Source: Streptomyces sp. Sge12
GTDB lineage: Bacteria > Actinomycetota > Actinomycetes > Streptomycetales > Streptomycetaceae
Length of the DNA: 64,000 nucleotides
Assembly (NCBI RefSeq): GCF_002080455.1
Contig: NZ_CP020555.1
Span: 62,001 to 126,000 of the forward strand
Direction: 5' to 3'
The notes under the pieces were generated by a model that did no database searches, had not been told where the DNA came from, and saw only the letters and a list, made by a program, of their open reading frames with translations. Positions 38,881-50,326 of this stretch are shown one piece after another (the first letter of the stretch is position 1; each line of letters starts with the position of its first letter). The position numbers and the translations under genes are program-made.

Positions 38881-41800
38881 TCAGCGCGCGTTGAAGTAGT
38901 TGGCTTCGGGGTGGTGGATGACGATGGCGTCGGTGGACTGCTCGGGGTGGAGCTGGAACTCCTCGGAGAGCTGGACGCCGATGCGTTCCGGCTGGAGGAG
39001 GTCGGCGATCTTGGCGCGGTCCTCCAGGTCGGGGCAGGCGGGGTAGCCCAGGGAGTAGCGGCAGCCCTGGTACTCGGTGCGGAACATGCCGGCCATGGAC
39101 TGCGGGTCGGATCCGCCGATGCCGAGGTCGGCGCGGACGCGGGCGTGCCAGTACTCGGCGAGGGCCTCGGCCAACTGCACGGACAGGCCGTGGAGTTCCA
39201 TGTACTCGCGGTAGGCGTCGGCGGCGAAGAGCCGTGCGGTCTCCTCGCCGATGCGGTTTCCCACGGTGACGACCTGGAGGCCGACGACGTCGCTCTCGCC
39301 GGACTCCTCGGGGCGGAAGAAGTCGGCGAGGCACAGGCGGCGGCCGCGCTGCTGGCGGGGGAAGGTGAAGCGGGTGCGTTCCGAGCCGTTCTCGCCCAGG
39401 ATGATGAGGTCGTCGCCCTTGGAGACGCAGGGGAAGTAGCCGTGGACGACGGCGGCTTCGAGGAGGCCGTCGGTGTGGAGTTTGTCCAGCCAGCCGCGCA
39501 GGCGGGGCCGGCCGTCGGTGGCGATGGTGTCGGCGTCCTTGAGGCCCCATTGGCCCTTGAACAGGGCGGTCTCGTCGAGCCAGGAGGCGTAGTCCTTGAG
39601 CGGGATGCCCTTGACGACGCGGGTGCCCCAGAACGGCGGGGTGGGGACGGGGTTGTCGGCGGCGACGTCGGAGCGGCCGGCGTCGACCGGTTGCCCGGCG
39701 GCCGGCAGGGGTGTGGCGCGTTTGGGGACGCGGCGCTGTTTGAGGGGCGGGAGTTGGGCGCCGGGGACGCCGCGTTTGACGCCCATGAGGGCGTCCATGA
39801 GGCGCAGGCCCTCGAAGGCGTCGCGGGCGTAGCGGACCTCGCCCTGGTAGATCTCGTGGAGGTCCTGTTCGACGTAGGCGCGGGTGAGGGCGGCGCCGCC
39901 GAGGATGACCGGGTAGTCGGCGGCCAGCTTGCGCTGGTTGAGCTCCTCCAGGTTCTCCTTCATGATCACGGTGGATTTCACGAGGAGGCCGGACATGCCG
40001 ATGACGTCGGCCTTGTGTTCCTGGGCGGCTTCCAGGATCGCGGAGACCGGCTGTTTGATGCCGATGTTGACGACGTTGTAGCCGTTGTTGGTGAGGATGA
40101 TGTCGACGAGGTTCTTGCCGATGTCGTGGACGTCGCCGCGAACGGTCGCCAGGACGATGGTGCCCTTGCCCTCGTCGTCGGTCTTCTCCATGTGCGGCTC
40201 CAGATACGCCACCGCCGTCTTCATGACCTCGGCGGACTGGAGGACGAACGGCAGCTGCATCTGGCCGGAGCCGAACAGCTCACCGACGACCTTCATGCCC
40301 TCCAGCAGGGTGTCGTTGACGATGTCGAGGGCCGGGCGGGTCTGGAGGGCCTCGTCGAGGTCGGTCTCCAGTCCGTTCTTCTCGCCGTCGATGATGCGCC
40401 GCTGGAGCCGTTCGTCCAGGGGCAGGGCGAGGAGTTCCTCGGCGCGGCCGGCCTTCAGGGACTTGGTGTTGACGCCCTCGAAGAGCGCCATGAGTTTCTG
40501 CAGGGGGTCGTAGTCGCCCTCGCGCCGGTCGTGGATCAGGTCGAGGGCGGTGGTGACCTGTTCGTCGTCGAACCGGGCGATGGGGAGGATCTTGCTGGCG
40601 TGGACGATGGCGGAGTCCAGGCCGGCTTTGACGCACTCGTCGAGGAAGACGGAGTTCAGCAGGACGCGGGCGGCCGGGTTCAGGCCGAAGGAGATGTTGG
40701 AGAGGCCGAGCGTGGTCTGGACGTCGGGGTGGCGGCGCTTGAGTTCGCGGATGGCTTCGATGGTGGCGATGCCGTCGCCCCGGGACTCCTCCTGGCCGGT
40801 GCAGATGGTGAAGGTGAGGGTGTCGATGAGGATGTCGGACTCGCGGATGCCCCAGTTGCCCGTCAGGTCCTCGATCAGCCGCTCGGCGATGGCGACCTTG
40901 TGCTCGACGGTGCGGGCCTGGCCCTCTTCGTCGATGGTCAGTGCGATGAGGGCGGCGCCGTGTTCCTGTGCGAGGCGGGTGACCTGGGCGAAGCGGGACT
41001 CCGGGCCGTCGCCGTCCTCGTAGTTGACCGAGTTGATGACGGCGCGGCCGCCCAGCTTCTCCAGGCCCGCCCGGATGACGGGGACCTCGGTCGAGTCCAG
41101 GACGATCGGCAGTGTGGAGGCGGTGGCAAAACGACCGGCGAGTTCCTCCATGTCGGCGACGCCGTCGCGGCCGACGTAGTCCACGCACAGGTCGAGCATG
41201 TGCGCGCCCTCGCGGATCTGGTCGCGGGCCATCTCCACGCAGTCGTCCCAGCGGGCCTCGAGCATGGCCTCACGGAACTTCTTCGACCCGTTGGCGTTCG
41301 TCCGCTCGCCGATCGCCATGTACGAGGTGTCCTGGCGGAACGGAACCGTCTGGTAGAGGGAGGCCGCGCCCGGCTCGGGGTGCGGATCGCGCACGGTCGG
41401 GGTGAGTCCGCGGACCCGCTCGACGACCTGGCGCAGGTGCTCGGGGGTGGTGCCGCAGCAGCCGCCGACCAGGGAGAGCCCGTAGTCGCGGACGAAGGTC
41501 TCCTGGGCGTCGGCCAGCTCGCTGGCGGAGAGCGGGTAGTGCGCTCCGTCCTTGGTGAGGACGGGCAGGCCGGCGTTGGGCATGCAGGAGATCGGGATGC
41601 GGGCGGTGCGGGCGAGGTAGCGCAGGTGCTCGCTCATCTCGGCGGGGCCGGTCGCGCAGTTCAGGCCGATCATGTCGATGCCGAGGGGTTCGAGTGCCGT
41701 CAGGGCGGCGCCGATCTCGGAGCCGAGGAGCATCGTGCCGGTGGTCTCGACGGTCACCGAACAGATCAGCGGGACGGTGATTCCGAGGGCCTCCATGGCG

Positions 41801-42360
41801 CGGCGGGCGCCGATGATGGAGGACTTGGTCTGGAGGAGGTCCTGGGTGGTCTCGACGAGCAGCGCGTCGGCGCCGCCGGAGATCAGGCCCTCCGCGTTGA
41901 TCTGGTAGGCGTCACGGATCTGGCCGTAGGAGATGTGGCCCAGCGTCGGCAGCTTGGTGCCCGGGCCCATCGAGCCCAGCACCCACCGCTGCTGCCCCGT
42001 GCTCGCGGTGAACTCGTCGGCCACCTCACGGGCGATCCGGGCACCCGCCTCGGACAGCTCGAAATTGCGGTCGGCGATGTCGTACTCCGCCAGCGCCGCA
42101 TAGTTCGTACCGAAGGTGTTCGTCTCGACGCAGTCCACACCCACCGAGAAGTACGCCTCGTGCACCGAGCGCACGATGTCGGGGCGGGTCACGTTCAGGA
42201 CCTCGTTGCAGCCCTCCAGCTGCTGGAAGTCCTCCATGCTGGGGTCCTGCGCCTGGAGCATCGTCCCCATGGCCCCGTCGGCCACGACCACACGGGTCGC
42301 GAGCGCCTGCTTCAGGGCGGTCACCCGTTCGTGCGCGTTCGGCGCGTGCGTCGTCGTCAT
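38881..42360 (-). CDS. metH: Cobalamin-dependent methionine synthase
   Basis: 1159 residues with all four modules: homocysteine/zinc domain ([10 protein letters not shown] and [10 protein letters not shown]), folate domain ([16 protein letters not shown]), cobalamin domain with the His-on loop [16 protein letters not shown], and the C-terminal SAM-binding reactivation domain ([19 protein letters not shown]). Remethylates homocysteine to methionine. Start overlaps the kinase stop (ATGA). Confidence 0.97.
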   Translation of the reverse strand: MTTTHAPNAHERVTALKQALATRVVVADGAMGTMLQAQDPSMEDFQQLEGCNEVLNVTRPDIVRSVHEAYFSVGVDCVETNTFGTNYAALAEYDIADRNFELSEAGARIAREVADEFTASTGQQRWVLGSMGPGTKLPTLGHISYGQIRDAYQINAEGLISGGADALLVETTQDLLQTKSSIIGARRAMEALGITVPLICSVTVETTGTMLLGSEIGAALTALEPLGIDMIGLNCATGPAEMSEHLRYLARTARIPISCMPNAGLPVLTKDGAHYPLSASELADAQETFVRDYGLSLVGGCCGTTPEHLRQVVERVRGLTPTVRDPHPEPGAASLYQTVPFRQDTSYMAIGERTNANGSKKFREAMLEARWDDCVEMARDQIREGAHMLDLCVDYVGRDGVADMEELAGRFATASTLPIVLDSTEVPVIRAGLEKLGGRAVINSVNYEDGDGPESRFAQVTRLAQEHGAALIALTIDEEGQARTVEHKVAIAERLIEDLTGNWGIRESDILIDTLTFTICTGQEESRGDGIATIEAIRELKRRHPDVQTTLGLSNISFGLNPAARVLLNSVFLDECVKAGLDSAIVHASKILPIARFDDEQVTTALDLIHDRREGDYDPLQKLMALFEGVNTKSLKAGRAEELLALPLDERLQRRIIDGEKNGLETDLDEALQTRPALDIVNDTLLEGMKVVGELFGSGQMQLPFVLQSAEVMKTAVAYLEPHMEKTDDEGKGTIVLATVRGDVHDIGKNLVDIILTNNGYNVVNIGIKQPVSAILEAAQEHKADVIGMSGLLVKSTVIMKENLEELNQRKLAADYPVILGGAALTRAYVEQDLHEIYQGEVRYARDAFEGLRLMDALMGVKRGVPGAQLPPLKQRRVPKRATPLPAAGQPVDAGRSDVAADNPVPTPPFWGTRVVKGIPLKDYASWLDETALFKGQWGLKDADTIATDGRPRLRGWLDKLHTDGLLEAAVVHGYFPCVSKGDDLIILGENGSERTRFTFPRQQRGRRLCLADFFRPEESGESDVVGLQVVTVGNRIGEETARLFAADAYREYMELHGLSVQLAEALAEYWHARVRADLGIGGSDPQSMAGMFRTEYQGCRYSLGYPACPDLEDRAKIADLLQPERIGVQLSEEFQLHPEQSTDAIVIHHPEANYFNAR

Positions 42361-43337
42361 GCCGGCTGCTCCAGCTTCGGTCCCAGCAGTCCGGCCGCCT
42401 GCTCCCCGTACACCGTGCGGACGGTGGCCAGGAGCGGTGCGGGCCGGACCTCGTAGGACTGCGAGCCCACGGCCTGGAGGGCCAGGGCGGACATCGTGCA
42501 GCCGAGTTGGGCGGCGGTCTCCAGTGGCAGTCCCCAGCCGACGGCGGCCAGGAAGCCGGAGCGGAAGGCGTCTCCGACGCCGGTGGGGTCCTCGGCGCGG
42601 ACGTCGGGGACGGCGGGGACGGTGAGGGTGGGCGCGCCCTTGGTGTCGATGCGGACGCCGTGTGCGCCGAGGGTGGTGATCCAGGTGCCGACGCGGTCGA
42701 GGACCTCCTCGTGGCTCCACCCGGCGCGTTCGCGCAGCAGCGCGGACTCGTACTCGTTGGTGAAGAGCCAGCGTGCTCCGGTGACGAGGGTGCATACTTC
42801 GGCGCCGGTCAGACGGGCGAGCTGCTGCGAGGGGTCGGCGGCGAAGGCGATGCCCAGTTCCCGGGCCTGTTCGGTGTGGCGGACCATCGCTGCGGGGTCG
42901 TTGGGTGAGACGAGGATCAGGTCGAGGGGGGTGCGGGCGTGCAGGGCGTGCAGGTCGATGCGGGCGGACTCGGCCATCGCGCCCGCGTAGAAGGAGGCGA
43001 TCTGGTTGGAGTCCTGGTCGGTCATGCACATGAAGCGGGCGGTCTGGTGCTCGGCGGAGACGTGCACCGCGCCGGTGTCGACTCCGTGTTCCTTGAGCCA
43101 GACCTCGTACTCGGCGAAGTCGGAGCCGACGGCGCCCGCGAGGAGGGGGGTCAGGCGCAGGCCGCCGAGGCCGTAGGCGATGTTGGCGGCCACTCCCCCG
43201 CGCCGCACTTCGAGGGTGTCGACGAGGAAGGACAGGGAGATGTGGTGCAGCTGGTCGGGGAGCAGCTGGTCTACGAACCGGCCCGGGAAGGCCATGAGGT
43301 GATCTGTGGCGATGGATCCGGTCACCGCGATACGCAC
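42357..43337 (-). CDS. PfkB-family kinase, probable adenosine kinase
   Basis: 326 residues. MRIAVTGSIATDHLMAFPG, RRGGVAANIAYGLGGL (PfkB signature 1) and AEDPTGVGDAFRSGF (signature 2, catalytic Asp). Between metK and metH in a SAM cycle, it most likely phosphorylates the adenosine released by AhcY to AMP, pulling the reaction forward. GTG 43337 with AGGAG upstream. Sequence alone would allow ribokinase-like alternatives. Confidence 0.85.
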   Translation of the reverse strand: MRIAVTGSIATDHLMAFPGRFVDQLLPDQLHHISLSFLVDTLEVRRGGVAANIAYGLGGLRLTPLLAGAVGSDFAEYEVWLKEHGVDTGAVHVSAEHQTARFMCMTDQDSNQIASFYAGAMAESARIDLHALHARTPLDLILVSPNDPAAMVRHTEQARELGIAFAADPSQQLARLTGAEVCTLVTGARWLFTNEYESALLRERAGWSHEEVLDRVGTWITTLGAHGVRIDTKGAPTLTVPAVPDVRAEDPTGVGDAFRSGFLAAVGWGLPLETAAQLGCTMSALALQAVGSQSYEVRPAPLLATVRTVYGEQAAGLLGPKLEQPA

Positions 43338-43423
43338 GTGGACTCCTGTGAGCTGGTCTGTTGCCGGCGGGGCGGGGTGGTGGGCTGGGGGGCGGGGCAG
43401 GGGGCGCGGGGTGTTGCGGGTGG

Positions 43424-43474
43424 GGGTGCGGGCGGGCGGCGGCCGTCGGCGCTCGGCGCCGCCCGCCCGCACCC
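43424..43474 (-). terminator. Long hairpin between metK and the kinase gene
   Basis: An 18-bp perfect stem (GGGTGCGGGCGG... paired with ...CCGCCCGCACCC region) with a 15-nt loop, 11 bp after the metK stop. It probably terminates or attenuates transcripts inside the SAM operon, so the kinase-metH-metF-ahcY part may be expressed at a lower level or from its own promoter in the remaining 86 bp. Confidence 0.6.
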
Positions 43475-43484
43475 TCTGGGGGGG

Positions 43485-44693
<1,209 letters not shown>

Positions 44694-44741
44694 GTCACTC
44701 CTGGTGGTGTGGGACGGGGTCGGGTCGGGCGGGGAGGGTGG

Positions 44742-46961
44742 TCAGGGCCGGACGGTGGTGGCTGCGGCCGTTTCCAGGGTTCGGGCGAGGGCCCGGACCG
44801 GGTCGGGGTCGGGGCCGTCGTCGCCGTCGCCGTCGGTGGTGGGGGCGGTGAGGGCGCCGCCGATCGCGACGAGGGGCGGGTGCCAGCCGTGCGAGGCGAT
44901 GCGTTCGGCGACCGCGCAGGCGAGGGAGCCGGCGCCGGAGAAGCCGCCGAGCAGCAGGGGTTCGCCGCGGGCGAGGGCGGGGCGCAGGGCTGCGAGGACG
45001 GTTTTGGCGTCGGCGGGCGGTGGCACGGTGGTCAGTGCCTGGGGGCCCGCGTAGGCGGTGGCGAGTGCGTCGTAGCAGCCCGGTGGTGCGTCGGGCGGGG
45101 GGACCAGGCAGATGGTGCCGGCGCCGGTACGGGAGGCCGCGCGCAGGATCCGCAGGGTGCGGGCGGTGGGGGCCGCGACGCGGGGTACGGGGCTGCCGTC
45201 GAGCAGGGCCAGGGCGTCGGCGACGGTGGCGGCCGTGCCGGGGACGCGGGGCAGTTCGCGCAGCAGCAGGGCGGTCTGGGCGAGGGTCTCGGCGGCGTCG
45301 GGGTCGGTGATGCGGGTGCGGTCGTGGACGCAGGTCAGGACGAGGCCGCCGGCGGCGTCGTGGTGTGCGGTGACGGTGAGGGGGTGTGCGGTGTGCGCTG
45401 CGATGGTTTCGGCGGGGCCGACGCGTACGCCCTCGGTGGCGAGTTCGGTGTGGGCGGGGTCGTCGGCGGGTCCGGGGGGTGGGGTGGCTTCGAAGGCGAT
45501 GAGCGAGTCGGGGACCGGGTGGGGGGCGGGGCCGGGGTGGTCCGTGGCCGGCGGGGACCACCGGGCGGCCTGGCCCGGGGAGACCCATTCGTGGGAGGCC
45601 GCTTCGAGGGCCTGGCCGGCCAGGGTGGTGAGCAGGCGGGTCAGGGGGGTGGCCGGGTCGATGCGGGCGTGCAGCGGGAGGGCGCCGCGCAGGGGGCCGG
45701 GGAGGCGGTCGGCGCCGGGCAGGGCGATGCCGCGGCCGGAGACGGCGGCGGCGAAGGCGACCGCGGGGGCGGTGGGGTTGGCGCGGTGGAGCTGGAGGGC
45801 CCAGACGGTGTGCAGGGCGGTGCTTTCGGTGGCGCCGCGGTCGGCCGCCCAGTGGCGCAGGCGCAGGGCCTCGTGGGGGGTGAGGCGCCCGCGGGTGCGG
45901 CCGTGGCCGCGCCGGCGGGGGCCGGCGGTGGGCTGCCGGTCGGGTCGGGTCGGGTCGGGTCGGCCGGGGAGGCCGGCGGCGCCCGCGGGGGCGCCGGAGC
46001 GGGTCCAGAAGACGCGGGCGGGTGCCTGGTTGCGGCGGGCGAGCCAGTGCATGTGGTCGCGGATGTCGGGGCGTCGTTCGCTGCCGAGGGGGCGGCCGTC
46101 GGCGAGGTAGGCGCGGTGCAGGGTGCGTTGGAGCAGCCGTGCGCTCCACCCGTCGAGGAAGGCCTGGTGGTAGGTCAGCAGGATGCGGAACACCTGGCCG
46201 GGCTCCTCCAGCAGGGCGATGCGCAGGGCCGTGCCGGGCCGGTGGAGGTCGAATTCCCGCATCCGCTCGCTGAGCAGCAGCGCGTGCCAGTCCTCGCTGC
46301 CGCGGGGGTGGCGTTCCAGTTCCGCGGCGGCGTGCGGGTGTACGGCGATCAAGGGGCCGGTGCCGGGTGCTGCGGGCCGGGCGAGGGCGGTGCGCAGCAC
46401 TGCCTCGCCGGCGTGGAGGGTCTGCCAGGCGGCGGTGAACCGGCGGGCGTCCAGCGGCCCGTACCAGCGCCAGTGCAGTTGTTCGACGTGCAGGCCGGCG
46501 CCGGGGTGGGTCATGGCGTCGAGGAGGATCTCGCGTTGCAGGGGTGTGGTCGGTGGGGGCCTTTCCGGTTCCGCGGTGGCACATCCGGGATGGGTGGCGC
46601 AGCCGGCGTGGGTGGCGCATGCGGGGTGGTGGGCGCATGCGGGGTGGGTGGCGCGTCCGTGGTGGCGGGCGCATTCGGGGTGCCGGGTGCAGGGGGTGCC
46701 GGCCGGTTCCCGGGCGGGGCGGTGCTCCGCGCCCGCCGCCGCGGCCCCGGTCAGCAGGTCCGACAGCCGGCCCGCGGGGAACGGCGGCGGGGGCAGGGTG
46801 AGGGTGTGGTGGTGGTCGGTGTGCCGGTGGAGCGTCGGGGTGCACGGTGGCAGCGACGCGAGGGCGGCGGTGAGCGCGGCAGGGGTGAGGCTGCCGTGGA
46901 GGTCGAGGGAGGTGGGAGGGCCGGGTGTGAGCACCACGGTCATGGCCACGGTGCGGGCCAT
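44742..46961 (-). CDS. Stand-alone NRPS condensation domain fused to a thioesterase
   Basis: 739 residues. The centre (about 135-560) is a condensation domain: TTPLQREILLDAM (C1), RILLTYHQAFLDGWS (C3), and an RGIALPGADRLPGPL segment typical of late C motifs. The C3 motif is HQxxxDG: the second, catalytic His is Gln266. The C-terminal 150 residues are a thioesterase-like alpha/beta domain with GGFSGAGSLA (Ser675 in GxSxG). Residues 91-127 hold a Cys/His repeat (separate entry). No adenylation or carrier domain is fused. Probably uses a carrier-bound substrate from another protein to form an amide or ester, or is a degenerate C domain. Strong ribosome site GAGGAGGG before ATG 46961. Confidence 0.8.
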   Translation of the reverse strand: MARTVAMTVVLTPGPPTSLDLHGSLTPAALTAALASLPPCTPTLHRHTDHHHTLTLPPPPFPAGRLSDLLTGAAAAGAEHRPAREPAGTPCTRHPECARHHGRATHPACAHHPACATHAGCATHPGCATAEPERPPPTTPLQREILLDAMTHPGAGLHVEQLHWRWYGPLDARRFTAAWQTLHAGEAVLRTALARPAAPGTGPLIAVHPHAAAELERHPRGSEDWHALLLSERMREFDLHRPGTALRIALLEEPGQVFRILLTYHQAFLDGWSARLLQRTLHRAYLADGRPLGSERRPDIRDHMHWLARRNQAPARVFWTRSGAPAGAAGLPGRPDPTRPDRQPTAGPRRRGHGRTRGRLTPHEALRLRHWAADRGATESTALHTVWALQLHRANPTAPAVAFAAAVSGRGIALPGADRLPGPLRGALPLHARIDPATPLTRLLTTLAGQALEAASHEWVSPGQAARWSPPATDHPGPAPHPVPDSLIAFEATPPPGPADDPAHTELATEGVRVGPAETIAAHTAHPLTVTAHHDAAGGLVLTCVHDRTRITDPDAAETLAQTALLLRELPRVPGTAATVADALALLDGSPVPRVAAPTARTLRILRAASRTGAGTICLVPPPDAPPGCYDALATAYAGPQALTTVPPPADAKTVLAALRPALARGEPLLLGGFSGAGSLACAVAERIASHGWHPPLVAIGGALTAPTTDGDGDDGPDPDPVRALARTLETAAATTVRP
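46575..46691 (-). repeat. 18-bp repeats encoding HPxCAx Cys/His units
   Basis: Within the condensation-thioesterase gene an 18-bp unit is repeated about six times, encoding HPECAR, HPACAH, HPACAT, HAGCAT, HPGCAT. Cys91, 97, 109, 115, 121 and 127 are spaced by exactly 6 or 12. Six Cys and about eight His make a plausible metal-binding linker. Confidence 0.8.
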
Positions 46962-47097
46962 CGGCTTCCCTCCTCTTCCCTTTCGGTTTCGGACGCATGA
47001 GGGACTCGTGGGGGACACGGCCGGACATGGTCTGTTGTCGAGGATTCTTGCGCCCGGTCCTCGGCCCGTCCTTGAGCGCGCATCGAGTCCGGATCCC

Positions 47098-48555
47098 TCA
47101 GCGGATCCGGAAGTTGGCCATCATTCCCATCGCCGAGTGGTCCAGCAGGTGGCAGTGGTAGACGTAGGTGCCCCTGTACGTGTCGAAGGTGGCGTGGAGT
47201 TTGACGGTCTCGCCGGGGAAGAGGCGGACGGTGTCCTTGAGGCCGGCCTCGGCCGGAGCGACCGGGGCGCCGTTTCGTTCCAGGAGCCGGAACTGGACCA
47301 GGTGCATGTGGAAGTTGTGCGGGACGAGCTTGTTGGCGTTGGTGACGGTCCAGATCTCCGAGGTGCCGTGCGTGATGGTCTGGTCGATGCGGTGGTGGTC
47401 CCAGGTCTGGCCGTCCATGAAGGCCCGCGGTTCCTGGCGGCCGTCCTCGTCCATGCTGAGGACGACGGTGCGCGAGACGGTGGCGGGCGCCAGGGCCGGC
47501 AGGGTGCGCAGCACGTTCGGGACGCGGCTGGGGTCGGGGGCGGTGCGCACGACGTCGAAGCGCAGGACCTTGCCGACCTGGTCGGGGGTGCCGGGGCCGA
47601 GGGTGTTCTCCAGGACGATCCTGGTGCCCACGGGGTAGCGGGAGAAGTCGATGACCACGTCGGCGCGTTCCGCCGGGGACAGTGCGACGGTGTCGGTGGT
47701 GAAGGGCCGCTCCAGCAGTCCGCCGTCCGAGCCGATCTGGATCATCTGGCCGCCGTCGGACAGGCGCAGCTGGAAGAAGCGCATGTTGGAGGAGTTCAGC
47801 AGCCGGAAGCGGTACTTGCGGGCGGCGACCTCGAAGTAGGGGGTGGGGCGGCCGTTGGCGAGGATGGTGGTGCGGCCGAAGACGTCGTCCATGACGTAGA
47901 CGAGCTGTCCGGCCTCGTCGAAGCGGGCGTCGCGCAGGGCGATGGGGACCTCGTACTGGCCGGCGGGCAGCGGCAGGGAGCGTTCGGTCTCGTCGGAGAG
48001 CAGGTAGGTCGCGGACAGGCCGCGGAAGACGTGCTCGGACTCCATGTGGTGGGCGTGGTCGTGGAACCAGAGGCCGGCGCCCGGCTGCTGGTTGGGGTAG
48101 GTGTAGGTGCGTGAGGTGCCCGGGGCGAAGGTGTCCATGGGGCCGCCGTCGTTCTCCGGGGAGACGCTGCCGCCGTGGAGGTGGACCGCGACGGGCATGG
48201 TGAGGGTGTTGCGGTGGCGGATGACGACTTTGCGTCCGGTGCGGGCCCGCAGGACGGGTCCGGGGAAGTGTCCGTCGTAGGTGAGGACCTTGGTGCGCAC
48301 CCCGGGGATGATCTCCCGTGCGGCTTCCTTGATGGTGACGGCGTAGGTGTCCTGGCCGCCGGGCCCCGATATCGGTGCCAGGACCGGCAGGGTCGGCATC
48401 CGCACGGTGAACGGCGGTGGGACGGTGACCGGGCCCGCGGCGGTGGTGGCCCGGGCGGATCCGGAGCCGAGCAGGGGCGTCAGCCCGCCGGCGGTGAGCA
48501 GGCCGGCGCCGGTCGCGGCGACGGCTCCGCCGAGCAGGCTGCGTCTGGTGACCAT
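47098..48555 (-). CDS. TAT-exported multicopper oxidase (bilirubin oxidase/phenoxazinone synthase group)
   Basis: 485 residues. Twin-arginine signal VTRRSLLGGAVAATGAG. Copper motifs: HLHGGSVSPENDG, WFHDHAHHMESEHVFRGL, NFHMHLVQF and the final YHCHLLDHSAMGMM with Cys-His and an axial Met for type-1 copper. Oxidises phenols, aminophenols or similar with oxygen; this group includes phenoxazinone synthase and CotA. AGGAGG before ATG 48555. Divergent from the decarboxylase operon across 268 bp and upstream of the C-TE gene on the same strand (136-bp gap). A role in coupling aromatic products of this cluster is possible. Confidence 0.9.
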   Translation of the reverse strand: MVTRRSLLGGAVAATGAGLLTAGGLTPLLGSGSARATTAAGPVTVPPPFTVRMPTLPVLAPISGPGGQDTYAVTIKEAAREIIPGVRTKVLTYDGHFPGPVLRARTGRKVVIRHRNTLTMPVAVHLHGGSVSPENDGGPMDTFAPGTSRTYTYPNQQPGAGLWFHDHAHHMESEHVFRGLSATYLLSDETERSLPLPAGQYEVPIALRDARFDEAGQLVYVMDDVFGRTTILANGRPTPYFEVAARKYRFRLLNSSNMRFFQLRLSDGGQMIQIGSDGGLLERPFTTDTVALSPAERADVVIDFSRYPVGTRIVLENTLGPGTPDQVGKVLRFDVVRTAPDPSRVPNVLRTLPALAPATVSRTVVLSMDEDGRQEPRAFMDGQTWDHHRIDQTITHGTSEIWTVTNANKLVPHNFHMHLVQFRLLERNGAPVAPAEAGLKDTVRLFPGETVKLHATFDTYRGTYVYHCHLLDHSAMGMMANFRIR

Positions 48556-48823
48556 GGGATGTCCTCCTGGAAAGGGGTGGGTGCGCGGGCCGTCCGCGAG
48601 AGGGGGCGTGCGCGCTGCCGGGGCCGGCGCAGGGTGGTGCCGCGCAGGTGGCGCGCCGCGAGTGCACCAGATGCGGCTTGCGCACCGCTCGAGCCCGGAT
48701 GGTGTGCGGGGGTTCGGCGTTGCGCGGGCCTTGCGGGGGCTGGGCAAGGCTCCTCGTGCGTACGTATGACCGCGTACGCGCGACTGTGCCGCCGATCGGG
48801 GCGGCCGCTGGGGGGAGGCACCC
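48556..48823. promoter_or_regulatory. Divergent promoter region, oxidase and decarboxylase
   Basis: No gene seen. Must hold both promoters; no clear -35/-10 pair or operator palindrome found. Confidence 0.4.
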
Positions 48824-50218
48824 GTGGACCTGAGGGACCTGCACGACTTACGCGACTGGCTGCCGCGCGCGCTGGGCGTGGCGGAGCGGTGGGGCGGCCA
48901 GTTCGGCCCGTACGAGGGCCATGACGCGCACCGGGTGCCACCCGAGGCGTTCGGGGAGGCGTTCGAGCGGCTGGCCAAGCGGATGGACCACAACTATCCG
49001 TTCTTCCACCCGCGTTACGCCGGACAGATGGTCAAGCCGCCGCATCCGGCGGCCGTCACCGGCTATCTGACGGCGATGCTGTTCAATCCCAACAACCATG
49101 CCGCCGAGGGCGGTCCGGCGACCACCGAGATGGAACGCGAGGCGGTCGCCGCGCTGGCGGGCATGTTCGGGTTCGACGCGCACGTCGGTCACCTGACCAC
49201 CAGTGGCACGATGGCCAACCTGGAGGCCCTGTACGTGGCCCGGCAGGTGCACCCGGACCGTGGGATCGCCTACAGCTCCGAGTGCCACTACACGCACGAG
49301 CGGATGTGCCACGTGCTGGGCGTGGAGGGCCACCGCATTCCCGTCGACGGGTTCGGCCGGATCGATCTCGACGCGCTGGAGGGTGCGCTGCGCGGCGGGC
49401 GGATCGGCACCGTCGTCGTCACCACCGGCACGACCGGGCTGGGGGCGGTCGACCCGGTGCACGAGGTGCTGGCGCTGGCGCGCCGGTACGGGGTGCGGGT
49501 GCACGTGGACGCCGCCTACGGCGGGTTCTACGCGGTCCTGGGCCGTGCGGGGGCCGAGGGTGTCGAGGCGGCGCCCTGGCGGGCGATCGCAGGCTGCGAC
49601 TCGGTGGTGGTGGACCCGCACAAGCAGGGGCTGCAGCCGTACGGGTGCGGGGCGGTGCTCTTCCCCGATCCGCGGGCCGGGCGGCACTTCGCGCACGATT
49701 CGCCGTACACCTATTTCACCGATGCCGACCTGCACCTGGGCGAGATCAGCCTGGAGTGCTCGCGGGCGGGGGCCGCGGCCGCCGCGCTGTGGCTGACGCT
49801 GCAGCTGCTGCCGCTGACCCCGCAGGGTTTCGGGCGGATCCTGGCGGCGAACCGGCGGGCCGCGCTGCGCTGGGCGGAGCTGCTGGAGGCTTCCGAGGAG
49901 CTGGAGCTGTACCAGCGCCCGGACCTCGACATCGTCACGTACTTCCCGGCGACCGCCGAGCGGTCCCTGTCCTCGATCGACGCGGCGTCGGAGCGGCTGC
50001 TGCGGGCGGGCATGACGGCGGAGGCGGACCCGGTGTTCCTGAGCGTGCTGCGTGCGGACGCGGACGCGTTCGCACGGCGTCATCCGCGCGTGGTGCGGGA
50101 CGCGCAGGCGGCGCGGGTGATCCGCAGCGTCCTGATCAAACCGGAGTCCGAGCACTACCTGCCGACCCTGCACGCCCGTGTGGCGGAACTCGCGGCCGAC
50201 GCCCGGGCCACACCCTGA
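48824..50218 (+). CDS. PLP-dependent aromatic-type amino-acid decarboxylase
   Basis: 464 residues. Group II decarboxylase pattern: LTTSGTMANLEALYVAR, VHVDAAYGGFYAVL (Asp that contacts the PLP ring nitrogen) and VVDPHKQGLQPYG with the Schiff-base Lys. Would decarboxylate an aromatic or related amino acid (Trp, Tyr or Phe) to the amine. Codon 9 is TTA (48848-48850), so translation should depend on the bldA tRNA and be confined to late growth. GTG 48824 after GGGGGAGG. First gene of a three-gene operon with a GNAT and an unknown protein. Confidence 0.88.
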   Translation: MDLRDLHDLRDWLPRALGVAERWGGQFGPYEGHDAHRVPPEAFGEAFERLAKRMDHNYPFFHPRYAGQMVKPPHPAAVTGYLTAMLFNPNNHAAEGGPATTEMEREAVAALAGMFGFDAHVGHLTTSGTMANLEALYVARQVHPDRGIAYSSECHYTHERMCHVLGVEGHRIPVDGFGRIDLDALEGALRGGRIGTVVVTTGTTGLGAVDPVHEVLALARRYGVRVHVDAAYGGFYAVLGRAGAEGVEAAPWRAIAGCDSVVVDPHKQGLQPYGCGAVLFPDPRAGRHFAHDSPYTYFTDADLHLGEISLECSRAGAAAAALWLTLQLLPLTPQGFGRILAANRRAALRWAELLEASEELELYQRPDLDIVTYFPATAERSLSSIDAASERLLRAGMTAEADPVFLSVLRADADAFARRHPRVVRDAQAARVIRSVLIKPESEHYLPTLHARVAELAADARATP

Positions 50219-50326
50219 CCCCGCTCCCCCGCTCCCCCGCTCCCCCGTTGCTTCTTCTGCCTTGCTTCTTCCGCCGTTCCCTGTTCCGCCGTTCCTCCAT
50301 CCCGTCACCTGACCGGAGGCCTTGCC

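Noticed and set aside
46962..47097. SAH or SAM riboswitch controlling the methionine-cycle genes
   Set aside because: Checked this leader and the 43338-43484 gap; neither shows the conserved SAH/SAM riboswitch words.
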